Shown here: positions 33,550 to 44,565 of the stretch, piece by piece | Layout: each line of letters opens with the position of its first letter | Position numbering within the stretch: position 1 is the first letter of the stretch | Made by a program: the position numbers and the translations under genes | Assembly: GCA_025765615.1 (NCBI GenBank) | Contig: JAIVFJ010000022.1 | Location: forward strand, 62,001 to 126,000 | Origin: Zopfochytrium polystomum | Lineage: Eukaryota; Chytridiomycota; Chytridiomycetes; Chytridiales; Chytridiaceae | DNA length: 64,000 nucleotides | Direction: 5' to 3' | Notes under the pieces: model-generated | Told to the model about the DNA's origin: nothing | Seen by the model: only the letters and a program-made list of their open reading frames with translations | Database searches by the model: none

Positions 33550-35190
33550 GACAGTCTTGATGGTGAAGGGGGTGTTGCGTCCCGTTTTGCTACGCGACGA
33601 CTTGAGCCACGAATTGTTGATCACGTCGACTTTCGACGGAGGTGCGGCAGGCGATGGGAGGCAGCTCTTGTCTCTCCATAGGAGAATACATCTATTCGTG
33701 TGGCTCACAAATTGTTCCGTACGTTTGCTATCAAGGCCAACCGAAACCCCATTCTTCTTATACGTTCCATTAATTAGGACTTTCTTGCTTAAGCACGTGG
33801 CGTAACACGTCCACGACCACCGATTCGTCGATCCGAAAAGCGACGCGAACGATAGGCTCCGGCTCTTGGTCCAGCCAGTTGAACGCGAGCAGCCCACTGG
33901 GCCGCGTGCCGGCGACCTCCCTCTATGTCCAAGGAGTGGTATTTGACTACCGTTCATCGGTGTCGACAGATTTCTCTTGCCGTTCCTCCCCGGGCAGGAT
34001 GCCGCGGCGGATTCGGTGGTGCACATGGGTGGGAGGAAGCAGGAGCAGACGAACTGGGGCGCTGCGGGATGGAAGCCTCTCGCGCGGGAGAGAGAGACGG
34101 TACGTTGATGAGTTGCGCATTGCCGAGGGCACGTGCGAGCTGGTTGGCTGCACGCTCCCGCCGCCATTCATCCCAGCGAGTGATTTTCGGCCAGGATTCC
34201 GAAGTTTGGCGCAGCATGGCCCAGCACGCTGCCGGGCATCCCGCTTCTGATCCCGCTGCTGATCTCGCCTCTGATCCCGGCCGTCGCGGCTGCTACCTGA
34301 AGGCAACGTGCGACCCGTCCCAGCCTCAACTCAGCCCGCTTTTATGCAATACCTAGTTGTGGCATTCGTTTGCATTCCTTTAAGTCGCGAAAACGATGGA
34401 GTTTGGAGTGTCTGGAGGAACGACGGTGTGGTGTTGCCGCGAAATCGCTTCGGTTGAGAGAGGCGGGATCGGAGGAGCAGCGGGATCAGAAGCGGGACGC
34501 CCCGCAGCGTGCTGCGCCATGCTTGGGAATCCTGGCCGAACATCACTCGCTGGGATGAATGGCGGCGGGAGCGTGTGGCCGGGGAGCTCGCACGCGCCCT
34601 CGGCGATGCGCAACTCATCAAAGTTCCGACGCCTGTCCCGCGCGAGAGGCTTCCGTCCCGCTGCGTCCCGTCCGTCTGCTCCTGCTTCCTCCTCCCACCC
34701 ATGTGCACCACAGAATCAGCCGCGCCATCCTGCCCGGGGAGGAACGGCAAGAGAAATCTGTGAACGGTAGTCAAATACCACCACTTGGACATAGAAGTGG
34801 AGCTCGCCGGCACGCGGCCCAGTGGGCTGCTCGCGTTCAACTGGCTGGACCAAGAGCCGGAGCCTATCGTTCGCGTCGCTTTTCGGATCGACAAATCGGT
34901 GATCGCGGATGAGTTACGCCGCGTGCTCAAGCAAGAAAGTCACTAATTGATGGAACGTATAAGAAGAATGGGATTTCGGTTGGCCTTGACAACAATTTTA
35001 CGGAACCATTTGTGAGCCACACGAATAGACGTATTCTCCTATGGAGGGACAAAAGCTGCCTCCCATCACCTGCCGCACGTCCGTCGGAAGTCGACGTGAT
35101 CAATAATTCGTGGCTCAAGTCGTCACTTAGCAGCAGCCGACGGGACGCAACACCTCGTTCACCATCAAGACTTTCACCAAGTGGGTGACG
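33550..35190. repeat. large imperfect inverted repeat with divergent gene copies
   Basis: Left arm about 33,550-34,280 and right arm about 34,450-35,190 are reverse complements of each other over roughly 730 bp, about nine bases in ten matching by eye, with a spacer of about 170 bp. Each arm carries the same broken coding material reading outward: TYKKNGVSVGLDSK, HTNRCILLWRDKSCLPSPAA and KVDVINNSWLKSS on the left (minus), and VELAGTRPSGLLAFNWLDQEPE, VRVAFRIDKSVIADELRRVL and HTNRRILLWRDKSCLPSP on the right (plus). The frames are interrupted by stops and shifts, so both look like pseudogenes or mis-assembled exons of an unrecognised family. Confidence 0.7.
34317..34416. repeat. direct repeat, copy 1
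   Basis: About 100 bp beginning CCCAGCCTCAACTCAGCCCGC recur at about 35,266-35,365 in the same orientation with a few differences. The two copies bracket the right arm of the inverted repeat. Confidence 0.7.
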
Positions 35191-35265
35191 CGGCGCAAAA
35201 GTCGAATCCCGGTCGGAGACAAAACTTGGTTACGTGGACAGATCCCGGTCGACGCGGCCTGTCCC

Positions 35266-35365
35266 AGCCTCAACTCAGCCCGCCTTTGTGCAATGAGTAG
35301 TTGTCAGCATTCGTTTGCATTCCTTTTCGTCGCGAATGAGTTGGAGTTTGAAGTGTCTGGGCCGG
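35266..35365. repeat. direct repeat, copy 2
   Basis: Second copy of the repeat at about 34,317-34,416, same orientation, including a shared GCATTCGTTTGCATTCCTTT segment. The pair suggests that the right arm was moved or duplicated together with its flank. Confidence 0.7.
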
Positions 35366-35506
35366 GCGGATTGGCGGGAACGCAAGCAAGCTGAGTAAGA
35401 TGAAACAGTTCTGTCTGGGCCCTTGTCACGCACACATGGGGCTGGCGTAACCGTTTTTTTTCTTTTTTTTTTTTTGGAGACACAGTGCCCTGAGAGATTT
35501 CCGCCG

Positions 35507-35645
<139 letters not shown>

Positions 35646-35682
35646 CTCGCGATCACTCTCATTTTTAGCTCTAGATTTCTCT

Positions 35683-35694
35683 CGACTATAAAAA
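35683..35694 (+). promoter_or_regulatory. TATA-like element upstream of the micro-exon gene
   Basis: A CTATAAAAAAAA string lies about 90 bp before the ATG at 35,777. It is the best TATA candidate at this locus, set in the gap between the CT tract and the leader. Position and sequence fit a core promoter; the transcription start is not known. Confidence 0.5.
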
Positions 35695-35776
35695 AAACCG
35701 CAAGCAGAATCTGGCACTTCGTATTGCCCTCGTCCAACAATCAGTAACCGCATCGCTCGCTTCCCCATCCATCGAA

Positions 35777-36895
35777 ATGACTCTAGCCACACGCATTATT
35801 GCCGTCCTGCTCGTTGGGGTCTTCCTCCTCGCCATCGTTGGGTCGGCCGTCGCTGATCCAAGGGATCCAGGTGAGTCTTGAGTCTCTTGACCGTTGGTCC
35901 GAGGGGAGAGTTGGCCGTCTCTCACCGGTTCTAACTCGTTGTTGGCACGGTTACCTACAAGGGAGATATCCATCACCCGGTAAGCACGCGCCTCCACTGT
36001 TGTGATATCTTGGCAAATGATGACAACTCTATTCATCTTTCACGCACTTTAGGCCAGCGACGTAAGTCCGCTCCTTATCAATCCAACAACATCGTATGAG
36101 CGGCTCCTAAAGTTTTTTGGCCAACACCAAATCACAATTGCCAATGTGAAACAAGAACAGGCCCTTCTCCAGCCCGCGGTATGAATTTCTTCTACTCCCT
36201 CCCTTTTCTTCTTTATCCTGGTTTTCCTTAGTTGTTTGGTTTTTTTCTTGGTGGTGTGCTCATCCCCTCCATCATATGGTCCCAGCAACCCGCTAACCTC
36301 CCTCAAAGGTCACCAGGGTGAGCTCGCGGTTTCTCAAAATGGTTTCAAGCTGTACTCATTAACCTACTTGCTCTGTGGGATGTCATAAGCTCATCAGCGT
36401 AAGATTTCCTCCGGTTCCGCCGTGATGATTCTAATTTACTCCATCAAACATTCTCTCGGTCAACCAATGTAGAGCCTCCTCCTCAGCGTACGTTTTTTTT
36501 TGTGCTCTGTCTTGCTCTTTATCGTTGTATTGCAAATCATCTTACAAATTTACGGCGAAACCATTAGAAAACGACGGATTTCGTAAGTACAAGCTTACAT
36601 ACTGGTTTCTCATTTTTGCACCCCTGTGCTCATCGGTTGGCTCCACGTTCTCCTTGGTGACGTCGACGACCGTTCCGCTTTCAGACCTGGATCTCACTGA
36701 AGCGGGAATCCAACGTTTAGGTAGCTGGACTTTGCTCAACATAGCTTTAAATTTCTCCCTTGCTTCCTTCTCGGCGCTAAACCCCTTTGCAGAGCGAATG
36801 CGTCAGCAGCGGCAAGCGCGACAGCAACGATTGAGTGAGACCTTTTTTATATACTCTACTTTTTCGTATCTTCTTTCTCCCTGGTAGTGGTCTAA
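35777..36895 (+). CDS. secreted peptide encoded by a micro-exon gene (11 exons)
   Basis: Predicted 90-residue secreted protein. Exon 1 (35777-35870) encodes a signal peptide (MTLATRIIAVLLVGVFLLAI..., cleavage likely after SAVA). Then follow 35962-35979, 36053-36061, 36161-36178, 36309-36317, 36390-36398, 36473-36487, 36568-36582, 36685-36720, 36793-36834 and 36888-36895. Internal sizes are 18, 9, 18, 9, 9, 15, 15, 36 and 42 nt: all multiples of three, all in phase 1. Each adds a short block: GRYPSP, GQR, RPSPAR, GHQ, AHQ, QPPPQ, QNDGF, HLDLTEAGIQRL, ERMRQQRQARQQRL; the last exon gives MV-stop. Every intron (53-130 nt) is GT..AG with good donors (GTGAGT, GTAAGC, GTAAGT and others), and several have CTAAC-like branch sites. 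Exon 4 could instead be 6 nt (36173-36178), still in frame. Any internal exon could be skipped without a frameshift. The function is unknown; I infer a variable secreted product. Confidence 0.75.
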
Positions 36896-37438
36896 CTGCA
36901 ATGCACGGAAATAGGATCCCCAAGGCAGTAGTTACCTCGAAGCCAAGAGGCGATTAAAAGCACCAGGCATCGCGATTCATGGAAGTAATCGCGGAGCTTG
37001 AGCTGTGTGGGAGTTTGGGGAGTTCGGGGGAGCTGAAGTGCGAAGGGGGGCGAGTGGTGGAAGCGAAAAGTAACAAAACGAATATGAATAAGAGGTGAAA
37101 TTAGTCCCCGAGAAAGTGCTGGTGGAAGATGCCGCAGAAAAAGAACTCTGCTCCTGATGATACATCTGGAGTGGCTATGCGGGGGAAAATTTTGTTTGAT
37201 TTCGCGCGAGGTGGGGAATCGTGGGGACGCGGCCCAAAAAAGTTTAGTGGCCGCCGCCACCAATCAGCCAGCCACGATCATGAACCTGAGAGAGGAAGAC
37301 AGGCACGTGACTGGCTGGGCTTTGACACAGCCCCCCCAACCCTAAAGCAACAATGCATGTTACGTACAATAAATACCGTGACCTCTCCGTATAAATTTCT
37401 GTCGACAGAAACGCCCCACTCCAGAAAGGAAATTGTTG

Positions 37439-39154
37439 ATGATGCTTGGGCTGACGACCCTTCAAGAGGGCGACCCCACCCGAACCTACGTAAAGCACCC
37501 CCACTTGCATGACGCAGACCTGGAGCGCGAATTCTTCGCCAAGCACCCGGGCCTGCGCTCCCTCGTCGCCGTCGGCGTCGTCGACCACCCTCAAGCCGCC
37601 GCGACCAGTAGCGGCACCACCTCCACCACAGATGCAGCCGCACCGCCCCTCGTCTTCCAGCACATCCAGCTGCACCCAACAGGCCCCTGCGGCGACGCAA
37701 TCGCCTTCCCCGCCGACTCAAACGCCCCGATGCTAACCCCGACCTACGACCTCCTCTCGTCCGCACCCAGCAGCTTCGTCCGCATCGCAACCGCGCCCTT
37801 GCCCGGCGCCGCCCACGTTCACATGGACCTGGTGTCGCTGAACACGAGGACCGCGACCCCGACGCTGGTCGAAGGCGTGAACGGCTCTGGGTTCTGGGCG
37901 ATTGCGGGAGTAGTGTGGGTAAGAAACGAAGGGAAAAGGTCGTGCAAGCTGAGCGGAGTCAGCAGTCGCTCTCGAGGTGGAGTTTACGGAGTTCACGCTT
38001 TCCGGTTCGGCGCCAGATCGTAAGGGCGGGAAGCAGCGCGCCGGAGTGGCGGTCCCGTTTCAGTCCACGCTGTTTGACTCTCCCCCGATTATTCTTGTTG
38101 AGGACATTGATATTGTACGTGATCGATCACTCACTATGGCTTTCTTCCATACGTTAGTGCCTGACCACAATGTTTCTTTAACCTTCCCAGGCGCCCAACG
38201 AAGACTTCTTCGCGTCATTCCGCTTTCCCTTCACAGCGCCCGGACCCCCTTCCATCGACCTAAAATCCTCCATCGCTCACCCGACCGGAACCACCGTAGC
38301 GTACCGCCTGACCGCGAGAGCGCAAGGCACAAAGGCCTCCACATGGTCACCGAGCGCCAAACACCCCGCGCTCCTCTCGTACAACGTGCCTGTGCCCAGC
38401 CCGCAAACGATCCCCTCCGCCGCCATGCTCGCAACCGCGCAAGCAGCCGCGGCCGCCGCCCCCGCGCGCCGCATCAGCAGTCCGGGCCAAGCGCCAGGCA
38501 CCGCGTGGTGGCTGCGCGTCGGGAACCCCGTCGCCAGCCCCGGCGGGGCGATCCAAGTGGAAATCGCGGTGAACCCGACCGCGGGGGTCACGGTGTCGGA
38601 GATCGAGGTGTCGCTGATCGAGTACGTCGCGCACTCCGCTCGCTCCGGCGGCTGAACCGGACGCGCCGCCGTCCGCCGCCCGCGCGACGTCGTGCGTCGC
38701 AAAGAGGCTACGCCTGCTGAAGCACGCAATGCAGTGGTCCCCGCTCTCCGACTCCTCCAACGCCGCCGACAGCAACCCATGGCACGGTTACTCCTCCACA
38801 TTGCGACTCCTCTCCGTCACGCTCAAAGTTCCGCGCCACGCCTGCAACGACGCGTCCGAGTACGGCCCGACGCTCGACGGCACCCCTCTCGACCCGCCCA
38901 AGGCGGGCGCTGCGCCACCGCCGCTGCGGAGGATGGGCCGCGTAGTGTCGCACTGCGTCAACTACGACGGCCGCTGGAACGGAGTGGTTGTCGCGCACGA
39001 GGTCGTGTGCAGGGTGTGGGTGGAGCGTAATATGGGGCAGGGCGCGAAGCTGCTGGTGGACTGGTCGGAGGGCGTCGTTCCCGTCGCGATCGTCGGGGGG
39101 GCGGGAGTGGATGCGGAGGTTTTTGGCGACGATTCGGGGCTGCCGGAGTACTGA
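37439..39154 (+). CDS. arrestin-like protein
   Basis: Probable arrestin-fold adaptor. Exons: 37439-37918, 37977-38114 and 38191-39154. Features that fit are EFTLSGSAP.. and PPIILVEDIDI at the end of the N-domain, FFASFRFPFTAPGPPSIDL and TTVAYRLTARAQG (the conserved 'P.S......I.Y.l.a' region), a C-domain strand IQVEIAVNPTAGVTVSEIEV followed by SLIEYVA, then LRLLSVTLKVP and GVVVAHEVVCRVWVERN. These match the order of arrestin N- and C-domain strands; no PY motif was noticed. Start MMLGLTTLQEG is the first ATG of the frame. A one-base shift near 38,645 (after ARSGG) moves the frame; downstream the protein continues to a TGA at 39,152. It lies tail to tail with PIG-S. Confidence 0.5.
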
Positions 39155-39408
39155 TGGGGGGCGTTTTGGTGGTGATACCGATGAGGTTCGTGTAGGTGCA
39201 ATTTCTGTACATCATATCATGACAATTCGGAACTCGAATGGTTTGTCAACCTCATTGCTCTTGACATCTTTTTGTATCTAGACAAGTTACTGGCAGATCT
39301 GTTGGGGAAGATTTAGAGCTGAAGTGCGGGGTTCCAGGCGGGAATACGAGTGACCGAGCAAATAAGATTTTCGTGTTTGAGGCAACCAAAAACTTTGTTC
39401 GCATGAAT

Positions 39409-42015
39409 TTATTCTTTGCTCAACTTGGCCCCACCAGCTGCAGCCTTCTTCAGCCTTCGCGCCAGAAGTGCACCCTGCACTTCCTTAACAAGGGCGATGG
39501 CGAGGGGCACTGTCGCAAATTCAAGGTTGAATGTTCATAGCGTTCAAACGCGCAATGCGTGGGAAGGTAACATGCGAGGTGACGTTAACGAATCCTGTTT
39601 ACGAAAAACGAACGAAAAGAGCCCAGGGGGAACACGCTTCCTCACCCAAAATAGGCGTGAACAGCGGCATGTACACCGCGTATTTGTGCTCGGTCGGGAA
39701 GTAGAGCAGCGACACCATTGTGGGGTCGAAGAACGCGCGTTCGGCGGCGACGGCCGCGTTGCGCGCGGTGCGCGCGACAGCCGCAAGGTCCAGAGGTTCG
39801 CGCCCGCGATCGGGCGACGCTGAAAGCGCAGCGCGGGCGCCGTCGAGGGCGTCCAAGGCGGTGGTGAGCTGTCAGTTTTGCAATCCGAAAGGGGAGTTGC
39901 GTTGATCCGAGAAGATAAAGTTGGTGCAGCACGCGGTTACCGAAAAAACGAAATGCAAAGCGAGTTCCAAACCTCGTCCGAGATGTGGTCCAAGACCACC
40001 ATGTTCTCCATCTTTTCAATCAAAGTGGCAAGGGACGCCATGGCGCCCACCGCGTCCCGAACGTTGTGCGCCACCGACCGTCGGACGACACGGTCGACTT
40101 CCCATCCTGTAACGCCCGTCCCACTCTGCCCGTACGTCACGGCGTAACCGGGCTTGCATAGAATGTCAAATCGTCAACACGGGAGGCCAGGTACGACACT
40201 CATATGGCAGACAAAACAAAGCGTTGCATACGTACTAGTAGCCGCTCCGGCGCGGGTATCGAAACGGCCTCTACGCCGAGGAGCCCGCGCAACTGCGCAA
40301 CAAAGACTTCAAATGCGGGCCGAAGCTCGTCGACGTCGAAATGGAAGCGCCCACCGATCGTGTCCACCGGACGCGTTGGGTTCGCGATGACGATGCCACC
40401 CCATTGTGGAATAAGGAAGCCATTCGTAGCTGACTGGGTGCCTGAAGAGGTGTCACCGAGGGAATACAAATACAGAAGGTAAAATTCCACGAACCATCTG
40501 ATCCAACAACATACAGCGGGCTCTGTGAAGCTTGCGGGACGTACACGATGAAATTCATCGGGGGCGATGTCGAAACAGCGGATGCTGTAAGAGTGGATAG
40601 GGGAGAACGCGAAAATTAATTGAAGGACGGGTCCTACAAAGATGTTCGCACCTCCAAAGTTCCACTCAGCCGAGTTGATGAAAAGAGGCAAGTCCTTTGG
40701 ACGAAGGTAGTAGTATTCCCCCTCATGTCCAACGGCTTTCTCTGGCTTAATGGCAAGCGTTGCATAATGTTGGACCTGAGAAATTTGAAAACGTTTGGAC
40801 GGATTCCGCTGCAATCGCGAAGCAAACTGAAAAAAACCTGCGACGAGACGGTGAAATTGTACAAAACGGACAAGGCGTCCAGGAATGGATTGAGGTACGC
40901 TATCAACAAAGAAGGGCGATAAGAGAAAATGTAGTATCAAAGATGGTGAGCCCACCCCGCACCGCGGGAGCAATGTCCCAGTCCACAAGCAGCGTCTCAG
41001 GGTCTGCGTTGAACAGACTCAAAGTCAGCAGGTACTCTGGCGCAAACTTCATCCGCCGCATCCGGTCGTGGTCGATCGTGTTCTTTCAGTGTCGAAAACA
41101 AGCGGTGTGCCTTGTTTGAGGGAAGCCAACAACGAAAACGGCGTTACCTACCTTGCTGTCCTCCAACCCTGACCGTTTCAGCTCCTTGACGTAATCGAGC
41201 TGTTCCCCAGCAAAGAGTCCTCCGAGCGTCGCGACCGTGACAGACGCAATCGCCTCTGAGTTGCATGGGTTGGTTGGTTGACCGAAAAACAACAAGGAAA
41301 AACAATAATACGACAAGCAGAGTACCGTCGGTGCACTGGCCCGCAACCACAATTTTCAACGCGCGGTTCGCAAGCACGTCCACCCGCGGCGCCTCTGAAT
41401 CTGCCGCGCACGAAGCCAGGATCGAGTATGTTCCCAACACGCCTTCTTTCGGTCGCCATTCTGAGAAATATCGAGGCGAAAGGGAGCAGGGCCTCGGTCA
41501 GCGACAAGAAGCGAACGTCGTCAGGCGTCCAACAAGCTCTCCTCCACATCAACCCCACCGTCCGCCGAATCCAATCGCGCCGCAGCGACCTCAAACAGCA
41601 GGCTGACGGCGCCGCTGCCGGAACCCGCGAGCTCCAGGAGCGCGTTCAACCGCTGCTGGACTTGGCGGGCGATGGCGGCGGCGTCGGCAGCGGGGGAGAC
41701 CACTGACAGCTGGACGGTCGACGTGATTTTCAGGTCGGGCGACTGAGCGAAGGCGGTGGGGCCGCGGGTTAGACCCTCATGCGAGAAGGCGAGTGGGGTT
41801 CGGGGTGTTACCTGGATGAACGCCTCCCACTGGCGGATGCGTTCCGAAGGGATCGGGGCGCGGTGGATTTCTGTAGTTTTCCACCACATGGGCAGCGCCA
41901 GCAGCAGGACGGTCCAGACAGAGGCGAGGATCGCCTGCCGCGCCGTGAGGATCAGGGTCGTCGGTGCCGGCGCGGGCGCCGCAGAGTGGCGTTGCGGAGC
42001 TGCCGATCTCGCCAT
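39409..42015 (-). CDS. PIGS: GPI transamidase subunit PIG-S (Gpi17)
   Basis: ER-membrane subunit of the complex that attaches GPI anchors. Exons read right to left: 42015-41811, 41742-41326, 41255-41152, 41082 to about 40958, 40899-40838, 40775-40652, then several more to a TAA at 39,409. Start MARSAAPQRHS precedes an N-terminal membrane anchor (ILASVWTVLLLALPMWWKTTEIHRA). Family hallmarks follow: MKFAPEYLLTLSLFNADPE, LPLFINSAEWNFGG, MNFIVYVPQASQSPLYVV, NGFLIPQWGGIVIANP, ELRPAFEVFVAQLRGLLGV, GWEVDRVVRRSVAHNVRDAV and the C-terminal anchor region AFFDPTMVSLLYFPTEHKYAVYMPLF. Two frame changes lie in exon 2 (about 41,520 and 41,430). Strand, exon phases and motif order agree throughout, so identification is firm; exact boundaries of the last exons are not. 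Confidence 0.88.
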
Positions 42016-42432
42016 CTGGCTTTGACTTGGCAGGGGCACGCGAAAATGCTTCTTGCTGCTGTTGCGAAGGCGAGGCTTCCACCGCCAGCAGTGAACGCAC
42101 CACTGATGGCGAGTTCCACAGGCGGAGAGACGAGCTCAAGCAAAGTACAGGGTGCAGCCCGACAAGACGTCGGTCCAGAACGGCGCTGCTACACATCCAC
42201 TGAGAGTGGTCCGATTCAAAGTGACAAAAGAAATACGACCAAACCGGCACTAGAGCCCAACGCAAGCAGAAGATGTTGTCACGGAAAGAGAAGAAGGAAA
42301 GAAGGAATAAAGCGATGGTTTGCGATAATGATGAAGGTCGGCCAGAGGGAAAGGAGAAAAGGCTGGGGCCACTACACAATTCAAAGGAGAATGCACGGTA
42401 CTAACTCGGTCATTCGTCCCCACTCATCCACT

Positions 42433-44002
42433 TCACGCCCTTGTCGTGCGCTGTGTGCACGGCTTCTTCTTCTTGACACCCACGGGCTTGTTGAGCTTGA
42501 AAGGCTGTCCACCACCTACAGGGACGTACGCGACGCGTCTGTGTCGAGAACCGGAAACAGTCAGAATTCCCGGCTTCTACACTTGGTCCCTCCGGTCGTA
42601 AATATTTTTTTAAACTCACCCGTCATATCTTGCTCCATCCAACATTGTCCCTGTCACCGTTGCCGTCGTCCCTGTCGCCGTCGCCGCCGTCGCCGCCGTC
42701 GCCCCGCCGCCTCCGCTCCCGCCCAAACCAGTCTCTCCCGCCAGCCCCGACGCGTCAGAAGCAGATGACAACCCCGCGGCGCTTCCCGACGCCAACGTCG
42801 CCGCACCCGTCGGCCCCGACGACCCCGCCCCGCTCGCGGAACCAGCCTGCGCCGTGGTCTGCACCGCCGTCGTTGCAGTCGCCGCCGCCGCCGCGGGGGA
42901 CGCCGTCGTCTGCGTCCGGAACCGCGCGAAACAGTTCGTGCGGGTCCCGATGGACGGCATACCGGGCGAGGCGGGGACGCGGACGGTAGAGGCGGAGGAT
43001 GACGACGGCGACGGCGACGAGGACGGCGACGACGCGGCAGCGTTGGTCGGGGCGGAGGCGGAGGAGGAGTAGGAGGTCTTTATGGTGGATACCGACGGCG
43101 GCGGGGACGTGCTTGTGCCGGTGGAGGATGCGCGGGGGGTGGGAGACGTGGTTGTAGTCGGGTCTGCGAGGGACGCGGGGGCCGTGGAGGGTGGAGAGGA
43201 GGAGGAGTTGGACGTTGTGGATGTGGTTGGAGGGGGTGGTGGCGGGGGCGGCGGAGGCGGCCCCGTGCTTGTTGTAGTGGTTGGTGCGGGCGGCGGTGGT
43301 GGTGGCGGCGGGGGCGGCTGGGTCGTCTCCGGCGGCGGAGGCGGGGGCGGCGGCGGCGGGGGAGGCGAGGAGGTCGTGGTTGGAGGCGGTGGCGGCGGTG
43401 GTGGAGGTGGTGGAGGCGGCGGCGGCGCGGCGGTAGTCGTCGGCTGCGTCTGCTCTGCCGATCCGCACGCTCCCCAATCCCAATCGACTTTAATTCTTCC
43501 CGCCGACAGCGGCGCAAACACCTGAAACAGCGACGGGCTGGCGTCCACGTCGCCAAAGTTGCATTCCGGGCAGAGGTCTCTGACGACGGCCGTCGCCTGG
43601 TTGCCTCCCATCCGCAGGCAGAGTTCCTTTCCGCACGAGTCCGGGTAGGCGTACTGGTGCGAGTTGAGGGCGACGAGGAACTCGGTGTTTTGGAGGTAGG
43701 TGCCGCAGGAGCCTTTGTTGCCGGTTTCTGGCAGGGAAAGTTGTGGCGGGAGAGCAGGATGGAGAGATCACGATGCAGGTTAGGTCAGCGGGCGACAGAG
43801 ATGAGATTGCAAGAACGAGCAGTTTCATACCCGTGTTGTAGTACGTCATGTCTCCATTAAAGGCCGCAACACCAGCAGCTCCAATAAGGACGGAGGCGAC
43901 CGCAGCCGCGCCGAGCTGCAGGGTGTTGCGAAATCCGCATGCTCGTGTGGCAGGCGCCTTTCCCGGCCGGGGAGGTTTAGGAATGACAGCGGCCGCCGTC
44001 AT
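42433..44002 (-). CDS. double-psi-barrel (expansin/RlpA-like) mucin-type protein
   Basis: Three exons (44002-43831, 43727-42620, 42538-42433) give an uninterrupted 461-residue protein. Residues about 29-48 form a membrane segment or signal anchor (LGAAAVASVLIGAAGVAAF). The next about 110 residues are a double-psi beta-barrel: NGDMTYYNTGETGNKGSCGT, FLVALNSHQYAYPDSCGKEL, AVVRDLCPECNFGDVDASPS, LFQVFAPLSAGRIKVDWDWG. This matches fungal RlpA/barwin-like domains, including paired cysteines and the D.CP.C..GD.D.S motif. A very long Pro/Thr/Ser-rich tail with poly-proline runs follows, likely O-glycosylated, then a Gly/Ala-rich stretch. The last exon adds a basic, Cys-containing tail (VGVKKKKPCTQRTTRA). 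Probably extracellular or wall-associated. The plus-strand frames opposite the Pro tail are shadows. Confidence 0.75.
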
Positions 44003-44565
44003 CGCCCAAAACAGTGGGCTCGTTGTGTTGACTGGTGCGGACGGCTTCTGATCTCAGAGGAGGTATAACGGCGGATCCGATCGCCCTCCGTGAGATGCCC
44101 AGGACAAAGGAGACAGGTCAAAGACGGAGGACGGCGCGCGGGAGGGGGAAGCGTTGGAGGTTTGCTGTAGCCTGGCCTCTTGCAAGTTTTGCGCAATTTC
44201 GGGCGCTTATTTCAAAGTCCGCTCATGCAACGCCAACGATGCGGAAAAATGAATTTTCGCGTGGTGGCTGAAGCCGCGGCACACTCGCCATGTGTCGACG
44301 ACTTAAGAGTCACGAGACAAAGCGTCGCGTTGACTCCTACGACTGACTGGTAAGGCATTGTGTCGCGCTGGGAGCGGTGGCAGGGCCCCGTTCACAAGGA
44401 TAGCGAATGGTTCGCACAGCCAGCATTCTCACCAAAAGGGTGCTCTGGCGGATCATTTTTCACCCTTCCTTCGTTCGTTTCTTCCAAGCGAGCTCTGGAA
44501 AACAATCTCTCGCGTATTTGAGTCTCCCTCACCCCCAATCAATGCTCACAGGGTGTTTTCTCAGT
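44003..44565. other. spacer between two minus-strand genes
   Basis: Upstream region of the double-psi-barrel gene and 3' flank of the SRP-receptor-like gene. No convincing coding frame and no clear TATA element. Confidence 0.45.

Noticed and set aside
42620..43525. Long plus-strand frame rich in Gly/Val opposite the double-psi-barrel gene
   Set aside because: It is the complement of the Pro/Thr-coding repeats; the minus strand has the conserved domain and correct splicing.
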